From Hymenobacter mellowenesis (GTDB lineage: Bacteria; Bacteroidota; Bacteroidia; Cytophagales; Hymenobacteraceae): a DNA stretch of 64,000 nucleotides. The notes under the pieces are model-generated. The model made no database searches. It was not told where the DNA came from and saw only the letters and a list, made by a program, of their open reading frames with translations. The first letter of the stretch is position 1, and every line of letters starts with the position of its first letter. The stretch is taken from NCBI RefSeq assembly GCF_030581005.1, contig NZ_JAUQSX010000005.1, forward strand, positions 310,001 to 374,000. Reading direction: 5' to 3'. This document shows, in pieces, positions 54,110-62,335 of the stretch. A program made the translations under genes and the position numbers.

Positions 54110-54355
54110 TTATCGAATAGGAGGGTCCGTGGAAGAAGCAGAACGGGAAGCGGCCAGCCGCCGCAGCTGGAACCATTGCGCTATGCGCACGCCCACCAGC
54201 AGCGCCAGCAGCCCGGGAATGAGCAGCAATAGTACCCAGGTGTTGGCTTCGTTGTAAGAAGTGTGCGCACGGTTGGCCAGATTCACCATAAAATCGGTGC
54301 AGTACCAAAACGCGAAATGCACCAGGCGGGCGCCCCACGACAGTAAACTATTCAC
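54110..54355 (-). CDS. Small membrane protein, unknown function (downstream of the pair)
   Basis: An 81-aa protein starting with GTG 54355, which overlaps the upstream gene by 8 bp. It has an aromatic N-terminus (LLSWGARLVHFAFWYCTDFM), a short loop, then a membrane helix (about 39-60; TWVLLLLIPGLLALLVGV) and a basic tail. No family is recognised. An alternative frame on the same strand (54093-54338) is less likely because it has no overlap logic and worse composition. Confidence 0.55.
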   Translation of the reverse strand: MNSLLSWGARLVHFAFWYCTDFMVNLANRAHTSYNEANTWVLLLLIPGLLALLVGVRIAQWFQLRRLAASRSASSTDPPIR

Positions 54356-54728
54356 GGCGCTGCGCTTTAAGTTGCCGAATCAGTACCGCGTTGCGCAGCG
54401 CCCCATAGGTGAGGCCCAGCAGCAAGAGCGGAATCAACACGAGGTAGAAGCCAATATTGACGGCCGCATACCATTGCCGACCACCGCCCATCAGCCCTTT
54501 GATGGTGGCCACGAATAATGGCCTCAGGCGAAAATAGGCCGGGCTGTTGGCCGGCGTGGCGTGTGGGCAGCCGTGCATTTCGCAGTAGCGCGAGCAGCGA
54601 CCCGCCAGCTGGGCCGTGGTGGGCGGCGGACTGGTTTCGTTGATGTACACCCCGAAAGCCACCGGCAGCGTCGCCAACAGCAGCACCAGCAGCGCCAGCA
54701 ACAGGCGGATACGCAAGGCAAGTCGCAT
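54348..54728 (-). CDS. Small two-helix membrane protein with Cys-rich periplasmic loop
   Basis: A 126-aa protein with an N-terminal helix (about 6-27), a loop with CSRYCEMHGCPH (residues 44-55), and a second helix (about 88-112) followed by a basic tail. The loop Cys and His residues could bind a metal or form disulfides. I do not recognise a family. It lies 22 bp after scoA and overlaps the next small gene by 8 bp, so the pair is likely translated together. Confidence 0.6.
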   Translation of the reverse strand: MRLALRIRLLLALLVLLLATLPVAFGVYINETSPPPTTAQLAGRCSRYCEMHGCPHATPANSPAYFRLRPLFVATIKGLMGGGRQWYAAVNIGFYLVLIPLLLLGLTYGALRNAVLIRQLKAQRRE

Positions 54729-54750
54729 GGCTCAGGCCGCTTGGTTTCCG

Positions 54751-55452
54751 CTACAAAGCCGCCCGCACGGTGCGCTGCTCGATGCGCTTCTCGTACCGCT
54801 CGCCCTGGTAGATGCGCTGCACAAAAATGCCTGGCGTGTGAATTTGGTTGGGGTCGAGCTCGCCGGCAGGCACCAGCTCCTCCACTTCGGCCACCGTAAT
54901 TTTGCCGGCCGTGGCCATCATGGGGTTGAAGTTGCGGGCTGTGCTTTTGTAGATGAGGTTGCCGGCCGTGTCGCCCTTCCAGGCTTTCACGAAGGCAAAA
55001 TCGGCGTGCAATGCGGTTTCCAGCAAATACATCTTGCCGTTAAACTCGCGGCTTTCCTTGCCTTCGCCCACCTCCGTGCCGTAGCCGGCGGGCGTGTAAA
55101 AGGCCGGAATGCCCGCCCCGCCGGCCCGGCAGCGCTCGGCCAGCGTGCCCTGCGGAATAAGCTCCACTTCCAACTCGCCGCTCAGCAATTGGCGCTCAAA
55201 CTCAGCATTTTCGCCCACGTAGCTCGAAATCATCTTGCGCACCTGCTTGGTTTGCAGCAACAAACCGATTCCGAAGTCATCGACGCCGGCGTTGTTGCTA
55301 ATGCAGGTCAACTCCTTCACGCCGAGGCGCAGGATTTCCTGAATCGAGTTTTCGGGGATGCCGCAGAGGCCGAAGCCGCCGAGCATCAGGGTCATGCCAT
55401 CGGTGAGGCCTTGGAGAGCTTCGTGGGCGTTGGAAACGGTTTTATTTATCAT
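54751..55452 (-). CDS. scoA: 3-oxoacid CoA-transferase subunit A
   Basis: A 233-aa alpha subunit of a class I CoA-transferase, with [16 protein letters not shown] near residues 22-37 as the CoA-binding signature and [16 protein letters not shown]. It pairs with ScoB. Its ATG overlaps the stop of the CarboxypepD_reg gene upstream by 4 bp (ATGA), so translation may be coupled to a surface-protein gene, which is odd for a metabolic enzyme. Between scoA and scoB lie two small membrane proteins, a serine hydrolase and a palindrome. Confidence 0.94.
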   Translation of the reverse strand: MINKTVSNAHEALQGLTDGMTLMLGGFGLCGIPENSIQEILRLGVKELTCISNNAGVDDFGIGLLLQTKQVRKMISSYVGENAEFERQLLSGELEVELIPQGTLAERCRAGGAGIPAFYTPAGYGTEVGEGKESREFNGKMYLLETALHADFAFVKAWKGDTAGNLIYKSTARNFNPMMATAGKITVAEVEELVPAGELDPNQIHTPGIFVQRIYQGERYEKRIEQRTVRAAL

Positions 55453-56684
55453 CGGGTGGGTTGGGGTGGCGGGGCCGACGTGGGCGGCGGGAGGTAATTG
55501 ACGGGTAAAAATTCACCCATTTTTTCGAACCCCCAGTATTCGTCGGTGAATACGGCCAGCGGGTTGGCCAGTTGGCCGTTGGATTGAATCTCGATTTCGG
55601 GCACCATCAGCACCAGTTGCGACACCTGCCGGTCGCTCGGCGGAAAGGGCGCGTTGGTGGGCAGCGTGGTTCGGATTTGGTAGTTCGGGTCGGGCCCTTC
55701 GCGCAGGTAGCTCACCTGCAGATTATCCACGAAGCGCAGGAAAACGTGCTGGCCATCAGGGGATAAGCGCCGCAGGCTGTCGAGCGGCCGGGGCCGGGTG
55801 TAAAGCATCGAAAACGCCGGCGGCACCTTGGCCCAGCGCGCCATCGAATCCTGGTCGGCGCGCGAAAAAACCGAATTCATCCGCTCGCGCCGCAGCTGCC
55901 GCATCAGGCTGTCGGCCCTGGGGAAACGGCGGTTGGGGACAATGCGCAGACGTTGGGCCAGAAACCCGGCCGCGGAAATGTCCCCATCGTGCACGCTTTT
56001 GAGGAAATGCGTGAGCGAGCCCTGATACGCCTTCACGCGGTTGGCCTCCCAGCGGCGCTGCTGGCGGGCGCTGCCCTCCATTTCCTCAAACACTGGCTGG
56101 CCGTAGAAGCTGACCACGTGCTGGTTGAAATTGGTGCTGAACTGCAGACCGTAGTACTTGATGCGGTAGCCCAAGGCCTGATTATCCACCTGCACAAATT
56201 TGTAGGCCGACGCAGTGAGCTCGTTTTTCTCCACATCAAAATCGACCAGCACATCATCGGGATTCCGAATCCGGCACTGGCGCGAAAACGTGGTGCGACC
56301 CAGAAACAGCTCCAGAAATTTCTGGTAATCCGAGGCCCGGTTCGGGTTGGGGCGCACCACCACTTCGCCCAGCCGGTTGGCCGTCGGGGCCAGCCGTAGC
56401 GTGAGCTGCTGGGGCGTGGCGCCCACCGTCACGCTTTGCTTAGCCAGGCGGTAGCCCACGTAGGAACCCACCACGTCGTAATTGCCGGCCGGCACCTTGG
56501 GGAAGGTAAACGTGCCCTGCTCCGTCGTCGTCACGCCCAGCGTGGTATTGGCCAGAAACACGCTCGCAAAGGCCAGCGGCGCATGCGTCACCGAGTCCTG
56601 CACCACGCCGCTCAGGCTGCCCTGGGCCCGCACGAAGCCGGGCAGCAGCAGTACCAGCAATAGCAGAAGCCGGCCGCGCCGCAT
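55449..56684 (-). CDS. CarboxypepD_reg-like protein, tandem paralogue A
   Basis: A 411-aa exported protein: signal peptide (about 1-20, VRAQ), a carboxypeptidase-regulatory-like beta-sandwich (about 22-105; [35 protein letters not shown]), then a ~300-residue domain with [20 protein letters not shown] and [14 protein letters not shown]. The beta-sandwich domain is also found in TonB-dependent receptors, but no barrel follows here. It probably acts in the periplasm or at the outer membrane. Start touches the stop of paralogue B (TAATG). The overlap with scoA is 4 bp. Confidence 0.8.
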   Translation of the reverse strand: MRRGRLLLLLVLLLPGFVRAQGSLSGVVQDSVTHAPLAFASVFLANTTLGVTTTEQGTFTFPKVPAGNYDVVGSYVGYRLAKQSVTVGATPQQLTLRLAPTANRLGEVVVRPNPNRASDYQKFLELFLGRTTFSRQCRIRNPDDVLVDFDVEKNELTASAYKFVQVDNQALGYRIKYYGLQFSTNFNQHVVSFYGQPVFEEMEGSARQQRRWEANRVKAYQGSLTHFLKSVHDGDISAAGFLAQRLRIVPNRRFPRADSLMRQLRRERMNSVFSRADQDSMARWAKVPPAFSMLYTRPRPLDSLRRLSPDGQHVFLRFVDNLQVSYLREGPDPNYQIRTTLPTNAPFPPSDRQVSQLVLMVPEIEIQSNGQLANPLAVFTDEYWGFEKMGEFLPVNYLPPPTSAPPPQPTR

Positions 56685-57934
56685 TATTGGCGAGCCGATG
56701 AGGCGGCCGGCGGCAGGCTGCCGGGCACGTAGTCGACTGGCAGAAACTCGCCAATCTTCTCGAAGCCCCAGTACTCGCCGTTGAAAATATCCAGCGGGTT
56801 CAGCGGCGTGCCGTTGGCCTGAATCTGGGCCTCGCGCCCCTGCAGCTTCAGGCGCGACACCTGCCGCGGGCCCACCGGAAACGGGGTTTTGGGGTAGCCC
56901 AGCGGCGACATGGGCCGCTTATAAAGCGGGTCGGGCGCCTCGCCAAAGTAGGCCACCTGCAGCTCGCCATTGAAGCGCAGAAACGTGCGCTTGCCGCCTG
57001 GCCCCACCCGCCGGATGCTGTCGATGGGCACCGGCTCCTGGTTGAGGGTGGCCAGCACGGGCGCCAGCGCGTCCCACTGGTCCAGCGAATCCTGTTCGGC
57101 AGCGGTGTAGGGACCGTTGGGCTTGCTGGCCGTCAGGGCCTTGCGCTGCTCTTCGGCCCGCAGGTACCGGGGATTGTCAAACACGCGAATCTGCTGGGCA
57201 TAAAAGCCTTCGGCCTTCAGCCGGTCATTATACACGCTGCGCAGAAAGTGCATAAACGAGCCTTTGTAGGCCGAGAGGCGGTTGGCGGCCCACAGCTTGC
57301 GCTGGCGGTCGTCGCGTGGCTTCATTTCCTCAAACACCGGCTGGCCGTAGTAAAACACCGACCGGTCATCGTCATTAAAGGAGAATTGCAGGCCGTAGTA
57401 TTTCAGGCGGTAGCCCAAGGCCTCGTTATCAATCTGCACAAATTCCTTGGCATAAGCCGTCAGCTCCTTGGTCGAGTCGTCGTAAAGTACCTGCACGTCA
57501 TCGGGGTTGCTGATGCGGCACTGCGCCGAAAACGTGCTGCCGCCCAGAAACAGCTTCGAGAATTTCTGGTATTCCTCGGGCTTATTCGGCGCTGGCTTCA
57601 CCACTACTTCGCCCAGCTGGTTGCCGGTCGAGGCCAGCTTGAGGGTCACCTCCTGCGCCTCTTTGCCCATGGTGATGCTCTGCTTGGCCAGTCGGTAGCC
57701 CACGTAGGAGCCCACCACGTCGTAGGTGCCGGCCGGCACTTTAGGAAACACAAACGTGCCCTGCTCCGTCGTCGTCACGCCCAGCGTGGTGTTGGCCAGA
57801 AACACGCTGGCAAACGAGAGCGGCTCATTCGTAGCCGAGTCGCGCACCACGCCGGTCAGCTTGCCCTGGGCCTGCGCCGCGACGATAGTAAGAATTGAAA
57901 GGCAACCAGTTATCAATAAGCGGAAGTAACTCAT
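56684..57934 (-). CDS. CarboxypepD_reg-like protein, tandem paralogue B
   Basis: A 416-aa exported protein with the same plan as its neighbour: signal peptide (about 1-22), regulatory beta-sandwich (about 24-110), and a conserved C-terminal domain ([34 protein letters not shown]). The beta-sandwich part is nearly identical between the two copies, including the run [16 protein letters not shown], while the rest has diverged. ribF lies 33 bp upstream, so these genes may be read from the ftsX-truB-ribF transcript. Confidence 0.8.
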   Translation of the reverse strand: MSYFRLLITGCLSILTIVAAQAQGKLTGVVRDSATNEPLSFASVFLANTTLGVTTTEQGTFVFPKVPAGTYDVVGSYVGYRLAKQSITMGKEAQEVTLKLASTGNQLGEVVVKPAPNKPEEYQKFSKLFLGGSTFSAQCRISNPDDVQVLYDDSTKELTAYAKEFVQIDNEALGYRLKYYGLQFSFNDDDRSVFYYGQPVFEEMKPRDDRQRKLWAANRLSAYKGSFMHFLRSVYNDRLKAEGFYAQQIRVFDNPRYLRAEEQRKALTASKPNGPYTAAEQDSLDQWDALAPVLATLNQEPVPIDSIRRVGPGGKRTFLRFNGELQVAYFGEAPDPLYKRPMSPLGYPKTPFPVGPRQVSRLKLQGREAQIQANGTPLNPLDIFNGEYWGFEKIGEFLPVDYVPGSLPPAASSARQ

Positions 57935-57967
57935 GGGTAAGAATAGAGGTTAGAATAACCGGAAAAA

Positions 57968-58915
57968 CTAGGCCAGCGCCGCGCGCGTGGCCCGGGCATC
58001 CAACGCCAATTGGGCCTTTAGCGCGTCCAGGCCGTCGTATTTTTCTTCGGCCCGCAGCCAGGCCACAAACTCCAGCGTCAGCAGCTGGTCGTATAAATCG
58101 CCGCTGAAATCGAGCAGATTCACCTCAATGGTTTGTTCCAAATCTGTGCCAATGGTGGGCCGCACCCCGATGCTGAGCATGGCCTGGTGCCGCGTGCCCG
58201 CCGCCGTAATGGCCCACACCGCGTAAATGCCGCGCGCCGGCACCAGCTTCAGCGGCTCAGTCGTAACCATGTTGGCCGTGGGGTAGCCAATGGTGCGCCC
58301 CAGCTTTTGGCCGTGCACCACCAGGCCCGTGAGCGGATAATGGTAGCCGAGGTAGCGGTTGGCGGTGGCCACGTCGCCCTGCCGCAGCGCCTGCCGGATG
58401 CGGGTACTGCTCACGCCCACCGCATCCACGTCTTCACGCGGAATCTCTTCCACCGTCAGGCCGTAGCGCTCCGCATTCTGGCTGAGGTAGTCGAAGCCGC
58501 CTTCGCGGTTCTTGCCGAAGCGGTGGTCGTAGCCAATGACGAGCTGCTTGGCGCCTACGGTTTTAAGCAGCAGGTTCTGAATGTATTCCTCCGACGTCCA
58601 CTGCGCAAATTCCTTCGTGAAGGGCACAATGAGTAAGTACTCCACACCCAATTCGGCCAGCTTGGCGATGCGCTCATCCAGGGTGTTGAGGAGTTGCAAT
58701 TCCAGCAGCTCGGGGTGGGAGGGCGGCGGGCCCAGCACCAGCCGCGGGTGCGGCCAGTAGGTGATGACCACCGACGGCCCGCCGCTGGCCTGTGCTACCT
58801 CGCGCAGCCGCGCCAGAATGCGCTGGTGACCCAAGTGGACGCCATCGAACGTGCCGCTGGTGACGACGGCATTGCCAAGAAACGGAAACTGAGCCGGGTC
58901 GCGGATGACGTGCAT
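57968..58915 (-). CDS. ribF: Bifunctional riboflavin kinase / FAD synthetase
   Basis: A 315-aa enzyme making FMN from riboflavin and FAD from FMN. The N-terminal FAD-synthetase domain has SGTFDGVHLGHQ, YWPHPRLVLG, IGYDHRFGKNREGG and GVSSTRIRQAL. The C-terminal riboflavin kinase domain has GRTIGYPTANM and the catalytic Glu in EVNLLDFSGDLYD. ATG 58915 is preferred; the longer frame crosses the palindromic spacer. It is the last gene of the ftsX-truB operon and is set apart from truB by a palindromic element. Confidence 0.95.
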   Translation of the reverse strand: MHVIRDPAQFPFLGNAVVTSGTFDGVHLGHQRILARLREVAQASGGPSVVITYWPHPRLVLGPPPSHPELLELQLLNTLDERIAKLAELGVEYLLIVPFTKEFAQWTSEEYIQNLLLKTVGAKQLVIGYDHRFGKNREGGFDYLSQNAERYGLTVEEIPREDVDAVGVSSTRIRQALRQGDVATANRYLGYHYPLTGLVVHGQKLGRTIGYPTANMVTTEPLKLVPARGIYAVWAITAAGTRHQAMLSIGVRPTIGTDLEQTIEVNLLDFSGDLYDQLLTLEFVAWLRAEEKYDGLDALKAQLALDARATRAALA

Positions 58916-58957
58916 GAAGGCGCCGGGGAAGCGAATAAGTGAAGTGAAACTGCGCCG

Positions 58958-58965
58958 CGAAGGTA
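58958..58965 (-). promoter_or_regulatory. Possible -7 element for ribF
   Basis: TACCTTCG on the minus strand is 7 of 8 to TAnnTTTG, about 43 bp upstream of the ribF ATG. No clear TTG lies at the -33 position. Confidence 0.25.
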
Positions 58966-59010
58966 ACGGGCGCGGGCCTGAACGAAGGGCGGCGCAGGCT
59001 ATCTGAACGG

Positions 59011-59103
59011 GTAGAGACGCATAATTGCGTCTCCTCGTTGAACGAAGTCGATTAAACAGCACTTCATTTGCGCGGTCGACGAGACGCAATTATGCGTCTC
59101 TAC
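59011..59103. repeat. Palindromic element with self-complementary arms between truB and ribF
   Basis: Arms 59011-59033 and 59081-59103 are a perfect 23-bp inverted repeat with a 47-nt loop. Each arm is itself a hairpin: GAGACGCA, 4-nt loop TAAT, TGCGTCTC. It ends 2 bp from the truB stop codon. Confidence 0.85.
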
Positions 59104-59105
59104 TG

Positions 59106-59951
59106 CTACTCCGCCTCCGTCGATTCCGAAGCCGCTTCCTCTGCCGCCTGCCGGGCCTGCACCGCCAGCGCATCGGCTTGCAGCGCAGCAAAGTATTGCA
59201 AACCAGCGCGGTTGGGTGCCGTGCCGGGCCGTTCGGCGCGTGGGGTGCGCTGCGCATCTTCGGGCCGGAGCGGGCGCAGGGCCTGAATGGCCTCCAGCGT
59301 GAAAGCATCTTCCACCCGGTACTCGCCGATGCGCGCCCGCACCAGCCGCGTGAGGTGGGCGCCGCAGCCCAGGGCCAGGCCAAAGTCGCGAGCCAGGCTG
59401 CGCACGTAGGTGCCCTTCGAGCACACAATGCGGAAATCAACCTCGGGCAGCGCAATGCGCGTCAGCTCAAAAGCTTTGATTTCGACGGTCTTGGATTTGA
59501 TTTCGGCATCCAGCCCTTGGCGGGCAATTTCGTAGGCGCGCTTGCCGTCGATTTTTACGGCCGAAAACAACGGCGGTGTTTGCTGAATGAGGCCAAGAAA
59601 GGGCTGCACGGCGGCTTGAATTTGCTCCTCCGTGAGGTGGGCGAACGGGCGGGCCATATCCACGGCCGTCTCCAGGTCGAAGCTGGGCGTGGTTTCGCCG
59701 AGGCGGAAGGTACCGGTGTATTCTTTTTCCTGGGCCTGAATGAGGTCGATTTCCTTGGTTTTGCGGCCCGTGCAGAGGATGAGCAGGCCGGTAGCCAGGG
59801 GGTCGAGGGTGCCCGCGTGGCCGATTTTTTTGATGCGCAGGGTATTCTTCACCTTGCGCACCACGTCGAAGGAAGTCCACGTCAGGGGCTTGTTCAGCAA
59901 GAGGACTTCCCCCGTTTCAAAATCGAAATCAGCCAGACTTTTGGTACTCAT
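59106..59951 (-). CDS. truB: tRNA pseudouridine(55) synthase
   Basis: A 281-aa enzyme that makes pseudouridine 55 in the T-loop of tRNAs. The catalytic Asp50 lies in [12 protein letters not shown], and other signatures are [15 protein letters not shown] and [15 protein letters not shown]. The C-terminus has an acidic tail (about 265-281). Its ATG overlaps the uppP stop by 4 bp (ATGA), the conserved arrangement in Bacteroidota. Confidence 0.96.
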   Translation of the reverse strand: MSTKSLADFDFETGEVLLLNKPLTWTSFDVVRKVKNTLRIKKIGHAGTLDPLATGLLILCTGRKTKEIDLIQAQEKEYTGTFRLGETTPSFDLETAVDMARPFAHLTEEQIQAAVQPFLGLIQQTPPLFSAVKIDGKRAYEIARQGLDAEIKSKTVEIKAFELTRIALPEVDFRIVCSKGTYVRSLARDFGLALGCGAHLTRLVRARIGEYRVEDAFTLEAIQALRPLRPEDAQRTPRAERPGTAPNRAGLQYFAALQADALAVQARQAAEEAASESTEAE

Positions 59952-60778
59952 AGCACGTTCAGGGGAAGTTTCAACGCCAACATCAACAACAAGATACCGC
60001 CCGCAATGATGCGGTAAATTCCAAAGGCCCGAAAGCCGTATTTCGCCACAAAGCCCACAAACAGCCGGATGGCCAGCAGCGCCACCACAAAGGCCACCAC
60101 GTTGCCCAGCGCTAGCATTTTCAGTTCCGTGCCCGAAAACAGGTGCGCCACGTCCACGCCGTGGGTTTTGGCTTCCTTATAGTAGTCGTAAATGTCCTTC
60201 ACTGCCGCTGCCGCCATGGTGGGCATGGCCAGAAAGAAGGCAAATTCGGCCGCGGCGCGGCGCGTGAGCTTCTGGGTAAGGCCGCCGATGATGGTGGCTG
60301 CCGACCGACTGGTGCCCGGCACCACCGCCAGGCACTGGAACAGGCCAATAATAAAGGCTTCTTTAAAGCTAGGGTTCGTCACCGGGTGGCCGCCTTCCTG
60401 CGGGTCCTCCTGGGGAAACCAGCGGTCGATGAATAGCAGCACCACGCCGCCAATGACGAGCATCACGGCCACCGTCGTCACCGATTCCAGCAGCGCATCA
60501 ATATGTTTTTTGAACAGCAGGCCCACCAGCACGATGGGCAGAAAGGCCACCAGCAGCTTCAAATAGAAGTCGATGCTCTGAAAAAAGCGCTTCCAGTACA
60601 CCACCAGCACCGACAGAATGGCCCCCAACTGAATAACCACCAGATAAAGCTTAAAAAACGGCGTGGCCGGAATGCCCAGCAGCGCCGACGCAATAATCAT
60701 GTGGCCCGTGCTGGAAACGGGCAAAAACTCAGTCAGCCCCTCCACAATAGCGAGGAGCAGCGCGTGCCAATAGGTCAT
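59948..60778 (-). CDS. uppP: Undecaprenyl-diphosphate phosphatase (UppP/BacA)
   Basis: A 276-aa membrane enzyme with about eight helices. It recycles the lipid carrier for peptidoglycan and other surface polymers by dephosphorylating undecaprenyl diphosphate. Motifs are [20 protein letters not shown] at the N-terminus and [13 protein letters not shown] in the middle, which hold the catalytic Glu, Ser and Arg. It overlaps truB by 4 bp. Confidence 0.96.
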   Translation of the reverse strand: MTYWHALLLAIVEGLTEFLPVSSTGHMIIASALLGIPATPFFKLYLVVIQLGAILSVLVVYWKRFFQSIDFYLKLLVAFLPIVLVGLLFKKHIDALLESVTTVAVMLVIGGVVLLFIDRWFPQEDPQEGGHPVTNPSFKEAFIIGLFQCLAVVPGTSRSAATIIGGLTQKLTRRAAAEFAFFLAMPTMAAAAVKDIYDYYKEAKTHGVDVAHLFSGTELKMLALGNVVAFVVALLAIRLFVGFVAKYGFRAFGIYRIIAGGILLLMLALKLPLNVL

Positions 60779-60785
60779 TTTTCGG

Positions 60786-60858
60786 TGATTAGGGATTAAT
60801 GCTTAGTGGTTAAAGGCCGATGCACTAAATAATTGGCCACTAACCGCTAATCATTAAA
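60786..60858. repeat. Heptad-repeat element filling the DUF3098-uppP spacer
   Basis: On the left it reads TGATTAG, GGATTAA, TGCTTAG, TGGTTAA (60786-60813). On the right it reads CACTAAC, CGCTAAT, CATTAAA (60838-60858), the same kind of unit in the opposite sense, ending exactly at the DUF3098 stop codon. The two sides are imperfectly complementary. Confidence 0.6.
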
Positions 60859-61200
60859 TTACAGGCGCTTGTAGGCCGGGGCAGAAGGGGCAACTGGCGC
60901 CGCGGGCGCATTTGCAGCGGCCACGCCATCAGCGGTGAGGCCGGGCACGGAGGTGGGTGCCGGGGGAGCAGGCACTACCACCAGCGACTGGTCGCGCACC
61001 ATAATGGCCGCAAACTCGATGCAAAAGCCGGCAATGAGCAGCAGCGGACCCAGCGTGATGCCCACGAAGTCTTCGCCGTAGTTGTCCTTGTCGCCAAACA
61101 TCATGGTGATGAAGCCGGCGGCCAGCACGGCCAGGCCAATCCACATCAGGCGGTAGTTGCGGGGGCCGAAGGCAAAGCGGGGAGCGGGTTTGGGATTCAT
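60859..61200 (-). CDS. DUF3098 membrane protein
   Basis: A 113-aa protein with two helices (about 19-36 and 45-66) and the DUF3098 core NYRLMWIGLAVLAAGFITMM, plus a GDKDNYGEDF linker. The C-terminal ~40 residues are Pro/Ala-rich and probably disordered. DUF3098 almost always lies between ftsX and uppP in Bacteroidota, which points to cell-envelope work, but no role is proven. The first three bases of the gene also form part of the heptad element upstream. Confidence 0.9.
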   Translation of the reverse strand: MNPKPAPRFAFGPRNYRLMWIGLAVLAAGFITMMFGDKDNYGEDFVGITLGPLLLIAGFCIEFAAIMVRDQSLVVVPAPPAPTSVPGLTADGVAAANAPAAPVAPSAPAYKRL

Positions 61201-61305
61201 TTAACAATTAACATTTATCATTTAACAATCATCATTCAGCACGTTCAATCAACACCCACAGCCCATTAGAACGGCTGTTAAATGTTAATTGATAAATGTT
61301 AAATG
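61198..61305. repeat. Heptad-repeat palindrome filling the ftsX-DUF3098 spacer
   Basis: The left part has seven units in register from 61198: CATTTAA, CAATTAA, CATTTAT, CATTTAA, CAATCAT, CATTCAG, CACGTTC. The right part has TGTTAAA, TGTTAAT, TGATAAA, TGTTAAA (61276-61303). The arms 61198-61226 and 61277-61305 pair except that the two middle units are swapped in order. It runs from the DUF3098 start codon to 2 bp from the ftsX stop. Confidence 0.7.
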
Positions 61306-61307
61306 AC

Positions 61308-62192
61308 CTAATACAGGTCGTCGAGCGACATTTTGAGGTATTTGTGCACGGCGCGGGCTGAGCTGAAAAAGCCGATGACCACGCCCAGCCCCACCACGCC
61401 CAGTAGCAGCAGGCCGAGGTTCACGTCGTCGCGCAGCAGGCGCAGCTCGCTCACTTCTAGGTAGGCATACTGCATGAGGGCAATGAGGATGAGGGCGGCC
61501 AGCACGCCGGCCGCCAGGCCCTGCCACGTAGCGCGCCGCAGAAACGGCTGCTGGATAAAGAAGCGCGTAGCGCCCACCAGTTGCATGGACCGGATAAGAA
61601 AACGCTGCGAAAACAGCGCCAGCTTGATGGTGTTGTTAATCAGAATGACCACCACCAGCACCAGCACGGCCGCGAAGCCCAGCAGCACGAGGCTCACCCG
61701 CGTGAGGTTGTTGTTGATGCTGGCAAACAAATCCTGCGGGTACTGCATCTCAAACACGCCGCGCTGAGTGCTCACGCTACGCTCCAGCTGGTGCAGATGC
61801 AGCGTGTCGGTGTATTCGGGCTTGATTTTGAGGGCGTAAGCGTCGCGCAAGGGGTTGTCGCCGAGGAACTGGCGGAAGTCCTCGCCGGTGCTTTGCAGCA
61901 GCTGGCGGGCACCTTCCTCTTTGCTTACGAAGCGGATTTGGGGCTTGCCGTCGCGCTCGGCCACCTGGGGCAGCTGGCCCAGGTCCTGCTGTAGGCGCAG
62001 CAGCTCGGTTTCGGGTAGGTCGCGGTCGAGGTACACCTGCACCTCCAGGTTTTCGCGCACCACTTCCGAGAGCTTATGGGCGTGCACCAGCAGCAGGCCA
62101 AACAAGCCAATCACCACCAAAGCCAGCGTGATGCTGAACACCACGAGCAGGGTGGGGTAGGAGCCGAGCTTTTTCTTGAGAGGACGCGCCAT
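61308..62192 (-). CDS. ftsX: Cell division protein FtsX
   Basis: A 294-aa protein with an N-terminal helix (about 15-40), a periplasmic domain (about 42-165) and three more helices (about 175-205, 225-250, 265-287), the FtsX layout. LVGATRFFIQQPFLRRA is the typical cytoplasmic coupling motif. FtsX with FtsE controls peptidoglycan hydrolases at the division site. ftsE is not in the window. ATG 62192 is preferred. It is the first gene of the ftsX-DUF3098-uppP-truB-ribF operon. Confidence 0.94.
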   Translation of the reverse strand: MARPLKKKLGSYPTLLVVFSITLALVVIGLFGLLLVHAHKLSEVVRENLEVQVYLDRDLPETELLRLQQDLGQLPQVAERDGKPQIRFVSKEEGARQLLQSTGEDFRQFLGDNPLRDAYALKIKPEYTDTLHLHQLERSVSTQRGVFEMQYPQDLFASINNNLTRVSLVLLGFAAVLVLVVVILINNTIKLALFSQRFLIRSMQLVGATRFFIQQPFLRRATWQGLAAGVLAALILIALMQYAYLEVSELRLLRDDVNLGLLLLGVVGLGVVIGFFSSARAVHKYLKMSLDDLY

Positions 62193-62199
62193 AGAAAAG

Positions 62200-62232
62200 C
62201 AAAGGTAGAAAGAGGCCAGCCGCCAAGCACAA
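62200..62232 (-). promoter_or_regulatory. Likely promoter of the ftsX operon
   Basis: On the minus strand TTG (62230-62232) is followed after 22 nt by TACCTTTG (62200-62207), a perfect -7 element. It ends only 7 bp before the ftsX ATG, so the transcript would be nearly leaderless. Confidence 0.45.
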
Positions 62233-62335
62233 CAAGCCCTGGGCGGGCGCAAGAAAATTGTCGTTGCTAAAAAGGGAAAATATTCCGATGTTTAAGCCAC
62301 GGCAACGGGGCCGGCGTGCATAAAGTCTCCCTTTT

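Noticed and set aside
54093..54338. Alternative 81-aa frame overlapping the small membrane protein gene
   Set aside because: The frame 54110-54355 has a clear membrane helix and an 8-bp overlap with the upstream gene; this one is Arg/Ala-rich and lacks such support.
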